A stretch of 50,844 nt of DNA from Chitinophagales bacterium. GTDB taxonomy: Bacteria > Bacteroidota > Bacteroidia > Chitinophagales > Chitinophagaceae. A program made the position numbers and the translations under genes. The DNA is taken from the NCBI GenBank assembly GCA_015655015.1, contig JAATFV010000213.1, positions 1 through 50,844 of the forward strand, in the 5' to 3' direction. Below, in pieces: positions 9,923-17,435 of this stretch (positions within the stretch are counted from its first letter, which is position 1; the number at the start of each line of letters is the position of its first letter). The notes under the pieces were generated by a model that saw only the letters and a list, made by a program, of their open reading frames with translations, ran no database searches and was not told where the DNA came from.

Positions 9923-10069
9923 ATGAAAAATATACTGCGTTTTGTCGTTGCGATCGTGTGTGTGCTTCATGGCATATCTGTTAATGCTCAGGGCAAACAC
10001 AAAGTTGAAACCAGGGATGGCGAAGTAAGGGGAGATGTACATATTTTAAGAAGAGAAGCAGATCGTTAA
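9923..10069 (+). pseudogene. 48-residue truncated secreted protein, possible start of a carboxylesterase
   Basis: An ATG 5 bp after the rhamnosidase stop opens a frame with a clear signal peptide (ILRFVVAIVCVLHGISVNAQ) followed by only 25 residues, then a stop. The mature start HKVETRDGEVRGDV resembles the first strand of type-B carboxylesterases, which begin with a V-x-T-x-x-G-x-x-x-G pattern; the rest of such an enzyme is absent. It is best read as the stump of a fourth operon gene lost by deletion, with the breakpoint near 10050-10070. A genuine small secreted peptide cannot be excluded. The esterase resemblance is tentative. Confidence 0.5.
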
Positions 10070-10105
10070 TTTGCGAGCAAATTCCAAACGCTTCGTTCTA
10101 AGCGG

Positions 10106-10132
10106 CAAAGTCTCCGCGTTGCGGAGGCTTTG
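10106..10132 (+). terminator. Hairpin at the end of the susCD-rhamnosidase operon
   Basis: CAAAGTCTCCGC and GCGGAGGCTTTG form a 12-bp stem (one G-T pair) around a 3-nt loop, 37 bp after the truncated fourth frame. The following bases (TCTGATTTCT) are only moderately T-rich, so termination efficiency is uncertain. Confidence 0.6.
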
Positions 10133-10303
10133 TCTGATTTCTATGTAGGTGCTGTCCCCTCCCTGCATGGCAATAATATACCCACTGCGAAGTTTGTTTC
10201 CCTTGATTGCACTTATTTATCCGCCAAAATAATTTTTTGGGCATCCGGATTTTTGATTATATTAGCCAACCCTCTGGATATACCCCTTTGCAGAAATACC
10301 TAA

Positions 10304-10678
10304 ACCTCCTATAAAGAATCGAAAAGTAAGGGAGTCTTTATCAGTCTTTTATCTAATTCAAATCCCAAATACAGGTTATCCTTTCAGCCGTGGATCGAAA
10401 GAGCATGGTACAAACAAACTTCAATTGCGGGAACTACTATAATCAAATACAGGCAAAATGAATATAATTTACTTTATCCATATTCTGTTTATGATTCAGA
10501 TAACCAATATGATTTACGATATTACGGGAATTCCAGACGGGGTGCTGGCTCAAATAAAGATTCAGTTCAACTATCTGCATTGATGGAAATTCCGGATAGT
10601 ATCAAACTATATATTGAAAAAAACGGAAAGATTATTGATAGCTTCGATTTGAAAACGAAAGGCATTTCCGGGATTTGA
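10304..10678 (+). pseudogene. Start-less reading frame of 124 codons, gene remnant
   Basis: An open frame begins directly after a TAA at 10301 and runs to the TGA at 10676-10678 with protein-like composition and no usable start codon until a late internal ATG. Its product includes GVFISLLSNSNPKYRLSF, YSVYDSDNQYDLRYYG and PDSIKLYIEKNGKIIDSFDL. The even mixture of charged, aromatic and hydrophobic residues and the length without stops in AT-rich DNA suggest former coding sequence that lost its 5' end or is frameshifted near 10290-10305. I do not recognise the family. The rest of 10133-10744 shows no convincing gene, only a few short frames. Confidence 0.45.
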
Positions 10679-10744
10679 TGAAAATCAGTAATTTATTATG
10701 TATTTGTTAACCGTATCCGAAATTTCCTGCAAGTCCTAAAAAGG

Positions 10745-11122
10745 ATGAAAAAAAGTACAGACGTAAGCATAACTATATGTTTCCTCATTTACTATAGCTA
10801 CTATTCCTTTATGGGATTAGTGTTTAGCCGGATGAGTATTTCAAATTCCTACTCTTTAATACCAATATCTTTTTTGGGATTGGTATTAATTTCGTTATCC
10901 CTTTTTATGAAAAATAAATTAGCTTATATCTTCTTTAGATTGATTGGAATTCTTTTGGCTGCATTTGCTTTATATGATGACTTGAGCAATAGTTTAGTAT
11001 ATCATACAAAATGGGAAAATATCAAAGTTATTGTAATCTATTCGCCCGTTGTGGCAATGGTATTTTTTATTCTTATATCGTTTGTCAGGATAATTACATT
11101 TAAGTCCGTTGCTGACCTTTGA
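10745..11122 (+). CDS. Small integral membrane protein of unknown function
   Basis: 125 residues with four hydrophobic segments: about 8-28, 36-53, 58-77 and 95-117. The loops are short and polar and there is no signal peptide cleavage site. The ATG is preceded by AAAAAGG, a reasonable ribosome site. The DNA is clearly richer in AT than the flanking core genes, in keeping with the surrounding decayed island. It follows the start-less frame by 66 bp and may have been part of the same small module. Family not recognised. Confidence 0.55.
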   Translation: MKKSTDVSITICFLIYYSYYSFMGLVFSRMSISNSYSLIPISFLGLVLISLSLFMKNKLAYIFFRLIGILLAAFALYDDLSNSLVYHTKWENIKVIVIYSPVVAMVFFILISFVRIITFKSVADL

Positions 11123-11191
11123 CTGGCAGCACGGGGACGAAAGATAAATAGCTGACAATGGTATTCACCAAGTGATTGCAGTCTTTGAAGC

Positions 11192-11515
11192 TCATTGCGA
11201 ACTTTTTTTCAGATATTTACCGATCCTATCCAAAATCTCCGGCAGGTCGTTATCTGAGTAATACTTACCCATGAACTTTGCAAATCTCTCTTTTATGGTG
11301 TCGTCTTCCCAATCCATTAAAGTCAAGTTGGTCAATGGCCGTCTAAGCTGTTCTGCAAATTGAAATAAAGGCAAATAGGACGGGGCATAGTAAAAAGAAT
11401 GCTCTATTAGTCTTTCGTACAAATCCGGCTTTAATGCCCGCTTTAAATCCCGTACAACGTCTGCCAGATGAACGGGCGGAGCGGCCACGTTCAGGGAGTC
11501 AGCCATATGAGGCAT
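11192..11515 (-). CDS. Hypothetical protein, possibly a gene fragment
   Basis: 107 residues from the ATG at 11515; the frame stays open to 11662, but that extension has a TTG start and an unconvincing hydrophobic stretch. The product is soluble and mixed-charge with LADVVRDLKRALKPDLYERLIEH, a Tyr/Phe-rich middle and a helical C-terminus (IKERFAKFMGKYYS, PEILDRIGKYLKK). No known motif is visible. Codon use looks like the core genome rather than the AT-rich neighbours. A second frame on the opposite strand over 11434-11670 is less protein-like. It may be the tail of a larger gene truncated by insertion of the element. Confidence 0.45.
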   Translation of the reverse strand: MPHMADSLNVAAPPVHLADVVRDLKRALKPDLYERLIEHSFYYAPSYLPLFQFAEQLRRPLTNLTLMDWEDDTIKERFAKFMGKYYSDNDLPEILDRIGKYLKKSSQ

Positions 11516-11691
11516 ACCCTCGTCCTGGAAAAAAGTATGCAGGTAAAACAGGAAGCCGAACGGAACATGGGCTGATAATGGCACATCAAACGAGCAATAT
11601 AATATCTTTCTGGATAAAATATCTGGGGTTAGAGCGCTATATAAAGGAACTGATAACAACAAAGCTTTAATTCAAGTAATAAAACGAGATA

Positions 11692-11949
11692 ATGTTAAAG
11701 AAAAAAGTGAAAAAACGTTTTAGAAACTTGCTTCTATTATTGACAGTTTTCTTATCAGGCACTTCCGTACTAGCACAATCTGGAATAGGTAAGGATAGTT
11801 GTTATATTTCAGTGGATACAAAAAAAATCCCTTTATTTAGTAAACTTTCTATTTTAAAGAGAGAATTATCAGTTCACAGATATCTTGATTATCCCGACAC
11901 GTTAATCTTTCAATATTTATCCCGACAACTGAGGTTGTTAACAATTTGA
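11692..11949 (+). CDS. Short secreted protein, probably truncated
   Basis: 85 residues: basic start (KKKVKKRFRN), hydrophobic segment LLLLLTVFLSG and a signal peptidase I site after VLAQ, leaving about 56 mature residues (GKDSCYISVDTKKIPLFSKL...). The mature part ends in a non-globular stretch (SRQLRLLTI), which suggests that the original C-terminus was lost. No family recognised. It lies between a hypothetical gene and a recombinase remnant in AT-rich DNA. Confidence 0.4.
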   Translation: MLKKKVKKRFRNLLLLLTVFLSGTSVLAQSGIGKDSCYISVDTKKIPLFSKLSILKRELSVHRYLDYPDTLIFQYLSRQLRLLTI

Positions 11950-12064
11950 GAAATGACAAGAGAAGTACGAAGGCATAATATCGGCTTGGCAATGCGGCGT
12001 TGGCATGCTTACAGGAATATTTATGTGTAATAGACAATATTTTAATTTCAATATGGGGCCTTAA

Positions 12065-12478
12065 CAAAAGCATAAGGACACCGGAGGGCAAGATGACCGC
12101 AAACAATTGTTAGAGGAAATCAGAGATATAGAAAATCGGTTGTCAAATGTCCGTGATCTTGTCGCTACAAAACAAATTGACCCGGCAGATTTCAGAGAAA
12201 TGAAAGCGGACTTTAGCCTCCGATTGGACAAATTAAAGGCCAAATTGTCAGCCTGCGATAATGAGCAAGCAGACTTCATTGGCTTGTTAAATACCGGCTT
12301 AAAAAATCTATTCCGGCTGGATAGCGTGTACGAGAAAGGCGACACGGAGAAGAAGCGGAAAGTAATTCGTTCGATGTACCCGGAAAAATTGATTTTCGAC
12401 GGAGATCGATTCTGCGACCAAAATTACTGGTTGCACGAATTCAAAACATGGTATCCGCGCTGGTTTCAGGAATATTGA
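12065..12478 (+). pseudogene. C-terminal remnant of a large serine recombinase
   Basis: The frame is open from 12065 (after a TAA) to 12478 without an ATG near its beginning. The product begins in the charged coiled-coil of large serine recombinases: EEIRDIENRLSNVRDL, KQIDPADFREMKADFSLRL, then KLKAKLSACDNEQADF, and ends with the family's GLKNLFRLDSVYEKGD, EKKRKVIRSMYPEKLIFDG. The resolvase catalytic domain with its Ser nucleophile and the zinc ribbon are missing, so it is inactive. It is the best evidence that 10.1-12.5 kb is the remains of an integrated element; it stops 93 bp from the 3' end of tRNA-Pro. Confidence 0.75.
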
Positions 12479-12509
12479 TATTTATCGCAACAAATTGACA
12501 TGGAAAAAT

Positions 12510-12542
12510 TTAAAAAGCCCGTAAACAGTGAGTTTTACGGGC
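12510..12542 (-). terminator. Rho-independent terminator of tRNA-Pro
   Basis: On the minus strand GCCCGTAAA, an 8-nt loop and TTTACGGGC make a perfect 9-bp stem (12517-12542), followed by TTTTTAAATTTTT. It lies 29 bp beyond the tRNA 3' end. Confidence 0.85.
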
Positions 12543-12570
12543 CTTTGGGTTTGCTTGTAACCCTTTTCTG

Positions 12571-12644
12571 TCGGGACGACAAGATTCGAACTTGCGACCC
12601 CTTGCACCCCATGCAAGTGCGCTACCGGGCTGCGCTACGTCCCG
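12571..12644 (-). tRNA. tRNA-Pro (anticodon GGG)
   Basis: 74 nt including the discriminator A. Acceptor stem CGGGACG/CGTCCCG (7 bp), D arm with GCGCAGCCCGGTAGCGC, anticodon stem CTTGC/GCAAG with loop ATGGGGT (anticodon GGG), and T arm with the GTTCGAATC loop. CCA is not encoded, so it is added after transcription. The identity is supported by the close match of the D arm and anticodon loop to other tRNA-Pro(GGG) genes. The strand is opposite to the genes on both sides. Confidence 0.95.
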
Positions 12645-12667
12645 AACTCTTATAAATTCCAGGGGTG

Positions 12668-12694
12668 CGAAGGTAAGGAAAATATCTTTTCAAG
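12668..12694 (-). promoter_or_regulatory. Candidate promoter of tRNA-Pro
   Basis: On the minus strand TACCTTCG (12668-12675) matches the TAnnTTTG -7 element with one change and lies 23 bp before the tRNA; CTTG at 12691-12694 is a possible -33 element, although the 15-bp gap is short. Confidence 0.4.
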
Positions 12695-12912
12695 TTAAAA
12701 AAACTACCATTTCGCTTTAACTTTTTTTTAGCTGTTCCAGCTTACATATTTGGCGCAATACTTGCGTTATATGGATAATCTTCTAATAAGAATACCTATA
12801 GTAAGAAATTCTACCAATCTTCCTTGATCGTTTTCCCTTATACAGACATCCTGATCCCTTGAGCAAAACCACTTTGTAATTACTTTTTTTAATCCTCAAA
12901 TTCTGACTAAGA

Positions 12913-13764
12913 ATGAGAAAATTCTTATTAGTGGCTATGCTATTTCCTATTCTGTCGCAAGCCCAATGGCATGTTAACGTGTTAGGCGGGTTCTCGAATT
13001 ATATCGGCGACCTGCAAAGCAGGGCATATACTACCCAACAAGCGCATACGGCCATCAGCGCAGGACTCCAATATGATCTCAGCAGCCATTTTTCCATCCT
13101 GGGCAATGGCAGCTACGGCGTGGTAGGAGCTTCCGACACCTATAGCCCGCAGGCAGACCTTCGGGCCCGCAACCTGAGCTTCCAAAGCAAGATCTATGAA
13201 GGCAACTTTCTGCTGGAATACAACCTGCTGGACCTGAACAAACACAAGTTTACTCCCTATGCTTTTGCCGGAGTCGCTATTTATCACTTCAGTCCCTATG
13301 CCTTTGACAGCCTGGGGAAAAAAGTCTGGCTTAAGGGGTTGAGCACCGAGGGAGAGGGGCTGGCCCAATATCCTGACCGGAAACCCTATAATCTTTTCCA
13401 GTTTGCCATCCCTTTCGGCGGAGGTATCAAATTCCGTGTAACAGATAGGGTAGTGCTGGCCTATGAGATCGGACTGCGCAAATTATTCACGGATTACCTG
13501 GACGACGTCAGCACCCGCTATGTTGACCCGGCTATCCTGCAGGCAGCCAAAGGCACGACAGCGGTGGAAATGGCCTACCGGGGCGGAGAGCTGAAAGGAG
13601 GACCTGGTTATCCCAATACCGGTGCTCCCCGGGGAGGCTCTAAATATAAAGACTGGTATTACCTTTCCGGTATCCGGGTCAGCATCGCCCTTGGCTCCAA
13701 TAAAAAATTGGAGGAACAGCGGAGGCTGCACGGATTATACGATTGCCCCGAAAAAGTTTATTAA
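12913..13764 (+). CDS. DUF6089-type outer-membrane beta-barrel protein
   Basis: 283 residues with a type I signal peptide (cleaved after LSQAQ, near residue 18) and alternating amphipathic strands typical of an 8-stranded outer-membrane barrel: WHVNVLGGFSNYIGDL at the start, then FTPYAFAGVAIYHF, FAIPFGGGIKFRV, VLAYEIGLRKLFTDYLDDVS and YYLSGIRVSIALG. The FTDYLDDVSTRYVD segment is a hallmark of the DUF6089 family in Bacteroidota. A Gly-rich loop (GGELKGGPGYPNTGAPRGG) probably faces the outside. It stands alone between tRNA-Pro and ubiD, with 148 bp upstream after the tRNA region. Cellular role unknown. Confidence 0.85.
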   Translation: MRKFLLVAMLFPILSQAQWHVNVLGGFSNYIGDLQSRAYTTQQAHTAISAGLQYDLSSHFSILGNGSYGVVGASDTYSPQADLRARNLSFQSKIYEGNFLLEYNLLDLNKHKFTPYAFAGVAIYHFSPYAFDSLGKKVWLKGLSTEGEGLAQYPDRKPYNLFQFAIPFGGGIKFRVTDRVVLAYEIGLRKLFTDYLDDVSTRYVDPAILQAAKGTTAVEMAYRGGELKGGPGYPNTGAPRGGSKYKDWYYLSGIRVSIALGSNKKLEEQRRLHGLYDCPEKVY

Positions 13765-13784
13765 TAGTTCCCTCTGCCAACCTA

Positions 13785-13810
13785 TTTCGACTGTTAGTGT
13801 TTTACTTTTG
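13785..13810 (+). promoter_or_regulatory. Candidate promoter of the ubiD-like gene
   Basis: TACTTTTG at 13803-13810 is an exact match to the Bacteroidota -7 element TAnnTTTG; a weak -33 element (TTTC, 13785-13788) lies 14 bp before it. The predicted leader contains a small CCGCC-AAAA-GGCGG hairpin near 13832-13845. Confidence 0.5.
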
Positions 13811-13875
13811 CGGACGGACAGGGGTCCATCGCCCGCCAAAAGGCGGATCAACCAATATAAAAGTAAAACACGAAC

Positions 13876-15810
13876 ATGGCTTACCGGAACCAACAGGAAT
13901 TCATACAGGCATTGGAAAAAGCAGGGGAACTAGTGCGGATCAAAACCTACGTCGACCCCAAACTGGAAATAGCAGAGATCACAGACCGGATAAGTAAAAG
14001 CGGCAACGGAGGCAAAGCCCTGTTATTTGAAAATACCGGTACGGATTTCCCGGTCCTGATGAATGCATATGGCAGTGAAAAAAGGATGTGCCTCGCCCTG
14101 GGCGTACAACACCTGGACGATGTGACCCGGGAGATAGAAGGCCTCTTTAAATTACTATCCGCTCCTAAAGAGAGCATCCTCGACAAATTGAAATTGCTTC
14201 CCAAATTAGGGCAATTCGCCAGCTGGATGCCCCAGGTGAAGAGCGGCAGGGGAGAATGCCAGGAAGTCGTACAGACCACCCCGGATATCGGGCTCCTTCC
14301 CGTTATCACCTGCTGGCCGAAAGATGGCGGCCCCTTTGTCACCTTACCCATCATTCATACCAAAGATCCCAATACCGGCTCCCGGAATGTCGGCATGTAC
14401 CGTATGCAGGTCTTCGGCCCTGACCTGACCGGCATGCACTGGCATAAACATAAGGTGAGCGCCAAACATTTCTCCGAATACAAAAAGACCGGAAAGCGAA
14501 TGCCCGTTGCAGTAGCCCTGGGGGGAGACCCCGTTTATGCCTACAGCGCGACGGCCCCGCTTCCCGAGAATGTGGATGAATACATGCTGGCAGGCTTCCT
14601 GCGCAAGAAGAAGGTGGAGCTGGTAAAATGTATCACCCAGCCGGAGATAGAAGTGCCGGCTGATGCGGATTTCGTCATCGAAGGGTATGTAGATCCCACT
14701 GAGGAAGCGATTTGGGAAGGCCCTTTCGGCGACCACACCGGATATTACTCCCTGCCGGACTGGTATCCCCGGTTCCATATCACCGCCATCACCCATCGTA
14801 AAAATGCTGTCTACCCCGCGACGATCGTCGGAATCCCGCCACAGGAAGATGCCTGGCTGGGAAAAGCGACGGAAAGGATCTTTCTGGCTCCCATGAAAAT
14901 GACCCTGGTGCCGGAAATCATCGATATGGATATGCCTGTCGAAGGAGTCTTCCACAACCTGGTGATCGCCAGGATCCGGAAGGAATATGCCGGTCAGGGC
15001 CAAAAAGTAATGAATGCCATGTGGGGAGCCGGGCAAATGATGTTCAATAAGATCCTGGTGATCGCAGATGAAAAGGTGCACATCCAGGACTATCTCTCCC
15101 TGGCACAATATGTTTTTCGCAACTTCAATCCGGCTACGGATGCCTATTTTTCACAAGGCCCGATGGACGTACTGGACCACAGCTGCAGCAAGCTGGGTTT
15201 CGGCGGGAAAATGTGCATTGACGGCACTTTCAAAACAGATGAGGAGATCGACAACGATCAATACCAGCTGCTGGTCACCCGCTATGACAGTCTCTCCGAA
15301 AGTTTGATAACTGACAGGTTTCCTGAGATCGAAAAGGTCAATCTGTCTCTTTTAGGGAAGAAGATCCCCTGCCTGATTGTATCGGTCCGGAAGAACCGTC
15401 CCGGCCATATCCGGGAATTGCATGAAACGCTTTGTGAGCTGGAGGAGATGGAGGGTATTAAAATGGTTTTATACGTGGAGCACACCGTAGATGCCAATGA
15501 TCTGCCCGTCGCCTTATGGAGGTTCTGTAACAACCTGGACCCTAAAAGAGATAATTTCCTGGCTCAAAAGAAATCCGCTATTGATCCATATAAGAAGTTC
15601 GTATGTTTAGGGCTCGACGGCACCCGGAAAACAAAGGAATTCGATAACTTCCAGCGGGACTGGCCGAATATTATCGTAGCCGACGATAAGACGATCGCTG
15701 CAGTAGATAAGAAATGGAAGGAACTGGGCCTGGGCATTTTCCTACCTTCTCCATCCCTGAAATTCAAAGACCAGATGTATGGAGAGGAAGCCGTTGCACC
15801 CGCATCCTGA
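13876..15810 (+). CDS. ubiD: UbiD-family prenylated-FMN decarboxylase (menaquinone pathway type)
   Basis: 644 residues, the long form seen in Bacteroidota (the E. coli enzyme has about 500). UbiD enzymes use prenylated FMN to decarboxylate unsaturated or aromatic acids. Visible are the central family block with WPKDGGPFVTLPII, MHWHKHK, PLPENVDEYMLAGFLRKK and EGPFGDHTGYYS (E281, D286, H287, in the cofactor/active-site loop), then NLVIARIRKEYAGQGQKVMNAMWG. The roughly 130 extra C-terminal residues form the added domain of the long subfamily. In this phylum such proteins are usually annotated as the menaquinone decarboxylase; the substrate is not shown by sequence alone. The flavin prenyltransferase UbiX that makes the cofactor is not in the window. 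Confidence 0.88.
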   Translation: MAYRNQQEFIQALEKAGELVRIKTYVDPKLEIAEITDRISKSGNGGKALLFENTGTDFPVLMNAYGSEKRMCLALGVQHLDDVTREIEGLFKLLSAPKESILDKLKLLPKLGQFASWMPQVKSGRGECQEVVQTTPDIGLLPVITCWPKDGGPFVTLPIIHTKDPNTGSRNVGMYRMQVFGPDLTGMHWHKHKVSAKHFSEYKKTGKRMPVAVALGGDPVYAYSATAPLPENVDEYMLAGFLRKKKVELVKCITQPEIEVPADADFVIEGYVDPTEEAIWEGPFGDHTGYYSLPDWYPRFHITAITHRKNAVYPATIVGIPPQEDAWLGKATERIFLAPMKMTLVPEIIDMDMPVEGVFHNLVIARIRKEYAGQGQKVMNAMWGAGQMMFNKILVIADEKVHIQDYLSLAQYVFRNFNPATDAYFSQGPMDVLDHSCSKLGFGGKMCIDGTFKTDEEIDNDQYQLLVTRYDSLSESLITDRFPEIEKVNLSLLGKKIPCLIVSVRKNRPGHIRELHETLCELEEMEGIKMVLYVEHTVDANDLPVALWRFCNNLDPKRDNFLAQKKSAIDPYKKFVCLGLDGTRKTKEFDNFQRDWPNIIVADDKTIAAVDKKWKELGLGIFLPSPSLKFKDQMYGEEAVAPAS

Positions 15811-15824
15811 ATGTCGATTGGAAA

Positions 15825-15947
15825 GGTAACCGGAGCTAATTTGCCCCTTGCCCAAGGGAAGGTAGCTTGTGCACGAGTCAAGGCAACTTGCACAAGGGAA
15901 GGGTAACTTGCACAAGGGAAGGGTAACTTGCACAAGGGAAGGGTAGA
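15825..15947 (+). repeat. Minisatellite-like direct repeats, 20-bp unit
   Basis: Three perfect copies of AACTTGCACAAGGGAAGGGT stand head to tail at 15885-15904, 15905-15924 and 15925-15944. Degenerate units beginning GGTAAC/GGTAGC/GGCAAC continue to the left (15825, 15861, 15882) and a last partial one follows at 15942. Each unit contains CTTG..CAAG as an imperfect palindrome. There are no unique spacers, so it is not a CRISPR array. The array fills most of the spacer between ubiD and the TraB/GumN gene. Confidence 0.9.
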
Positions 15948-16013
15948 CGAAATAGTAAGCTGGCTGCCGTAATAATTATAGTGCACGGCACCTTCACCTG
16001 AATAAAAAAATCT

Positions 16014-16907
16014 ATGCTGAAGAAATCATTCTTACTGTCCGCAGGCCTGCTTTCCGCCTGTCTCGCTTTCTCCCAGACCGCCCATACGTTATTATGGGAG
16101 ATCTCCGGCAAGGGACTGGCCAAACCCTCCTACCTTTTCGGCACCATGCACGTCCTTTGCGCGGATGACGCCAGCCTGAGTGACAGCCTGAGATCGGTGA
16201 TCGCCCATTGCGACGAAGTATATTTCGAGATCAACCTCAGCGACATGAGCGGGATGATGGGCGCCATGAAATATATGCGGATGAATGACAGTAAAAAGCT
16301 CTCCGACCTGCTGGATGCCAAACAGTATGAAAAGGTAAAAGCTTATTTCGCTGAGCACGCCTCTATCCTGCCATTTGGCATGCTGGAGCGGTTCAAGCCC
16401 TTATTGATCAGCAGCCTGATCGAAGAGTCCAACCTGGACTGTAAGACGACCGATGGGATGGAAATGATGATCATGAAAGAATTGAATCATAACAAGCCTG
16501 TGAATGGATTGGAAACAGTGGAGTTTCAGGCAAGCCTCTTCGATAGCATTCCTTATGAACAACAGGCAAAAGACCTGCTGAATTATATCGATAGCGCGGA
16601 CGAGTATAAGAAAATGACGCTGGACCTGTCTGAGGTCTACAAAAAGCAGGACCTGGATCAGATCGACCTGTTAAGCAGTAAGGGAGATCCCGGCATGAGC
16701 GGTTATATGGATCTATTATTATATGACCGCAATCGCAAATGGGCTACCGCGTTGACAGGCTTATTACCGCAAAAATCCTTATTGATAGCAGTAGGGGCTG
16801 CTCATCTGCCCGGTGAGAACGGGGTCATCAACCTGCTCAGGAAAAAAGGGTATACCCTGCGGCCGGTGAAAAATGAAAGCCTCCCGCCGGGGCGAGAGGC
16901 TTTATAA
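16014..16907 (+). CDS. TraB/GumN-family secreted protein
   Basis: 297 residues, signal peptide cleaved near residue 20 (LAFSQTAH). The family signature GTMH lies in the LFGTMHVLC strand (about residue 42-50), and the matching C-terminal GAAHLPGENGVINLLRKKGY carries the second conserved Gly/His block. The fold is the TIKI/EreA/ChaN-like one; eukaryotic TIKI members are metalloproteases, but bacterial GumN-like proteins mostly have no assigned reaction. The usual Glu motif YFEIN (about 69-73) is present, so an active site is possible. Probably periplasmic or surface-exposed. The 3' end doubles as a terminator hairpin. Single gene, convergent with ndk. Confidence 0.88.
   Translation: MLKKSFLLSAGLLSACLAFSQTAHTLLWEISGKGLAKPSYLFGTMHVLCADDASLSDSLRSVIAHCDEVYFEINLSDMSGMMGAMKYMRMNDSKKLSDLLDAKQYEKVKAYFAEHASILPFGMLERFKPLLISSLIEESNLDCKTTDGMEMMIMKELNHNKPVNGLETVEFQASLFDSIPYEQQAKDLLNYIDSADEYKKMTLDLSEVYKKQDLDQIDLLSSKGDPGMSGYMDLLLYDRNRKWATALTGLLPQKSLLIAVGAAHLPGENGVINLLRKKGYTLRPVKNESLPPGREAL
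16876..16903. terminator. Bidirectional terminator inside the 3' end of the TraB/GumN gene
   Basis: AAAGCCTC and GAGGCTTT pair perfectly, with an inner 4-bp CGCC/GGCG stem. The structure lies in the last 30 bp of the coding region and serves the convergent pair; on the minus strand it is followed by CATTTTTC. Confidence 0.7.
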
Positions 16908-16912
16908 ATAAC

Positions 16913-17329
16913 TTATATACGTTCCAGCACGCTGAAGAAGAAATCCCCTTCAATTTTGGCGTTTTCGTCACTGTCGCTGCCATGGATGGCATTCTCTCCG
17001 ATGGAAGCTGCAAACAGTTTCCGGATCGTTCCTTCGTCTGCCTTCGCAGGGTCGGTAGCTCCGATCAGCTTGCGGAAATCAGCCACTGCATTGTCTTTTT
17101 CCAGGATAGCCGCGATAATGGGACCGCTGCTCATAAATCCGACTAATTCCCCGTAAAAAGGCCTTTCTTTATGAACGGCATAGAACTCGCCAGCCTTTTC
17201 TGCCGACAATTTTGTCAGTTTGAGGGCTACAACGCGAAAACCGCTTTTAATGATCTTATCCACGATAGCGCCGGAATGTCCTTTGGAGAATGCATCCGGC
17301 TTGATCATGGTGAAAGTTCGATTGGTCAT
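16913..17329 (-). CDS. ndk: Nucleoside-diphosphate kinase
   Basis: 138 residues, the normal length. It transfers the gamma phosphate of ATP to NDPs through a phospho-His intermediate. Visible are TFTMIKPDAFSKG at the N-terminus, the nucleotide-binding ERPFYGELVGFMSSGP block, and the catalytic NAIHGSDS with H116. The ATG at 17329 was chosen over the longer open frame because homology begins at MTNRTF and AAGGA lies just upstream. Cytoplasmic hexamer or tetramer in known family members. A good -7 element lies 23 bp upstream of the start. Divergent from the nrnA-like gene. Confidence 0.97.
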   Translation of the reverse strand: MTNRTFTMIKPDAFSKGHSGAIVDKIIKSGFRVVALKLTKLSAEKAGEFYAVHKERPFYGELVGFMSSGPIIAAILEKDNAVADFRKLIGATDPAKADEGTIRKLFAASIGENAIHGSDSDENAKIEGDFFFSVLERI

Positions 17330-17351
17330 ATTCCTTGTGATTTTTGGCCCG

Positions 17352-17359
17352 CAAAGGTA
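17352..17359 (-). promoter_or_regulatory. Promoter -7 element of ndk
   Basis: TACCTTTG on the minus strand is an exact match to TAnnTTTG, 23 bp upstream of the ndk ATG. No convincing -33 element is visible. Confidence 0.55.
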
Positions 17360-17435
17360 GGGTTTTAGGACGTATTCCCACATAAAAGGGATTTGGGATT
17401 TGAATTATTTATCCGGACATTTGCACACATTTTGC

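Noticed and set aside
11434..11670. Plus-strand 78-codon frame
   Set aside because: Overlaps a more protein-like minus-strand frame; rich in Arg, Gly and Pro as in shadow frames.
14344..15108. Open frame of 254 codons on the minus strand
   Set aside because: Lies wholly within ubiD, which has strong family motifs on the plus strand; His/Gln-rich antisense composition.
15885..15944. CRISPR-like array
   Set aside because: 20-bp units touch one another with no unique spacers and there are no cas genes.
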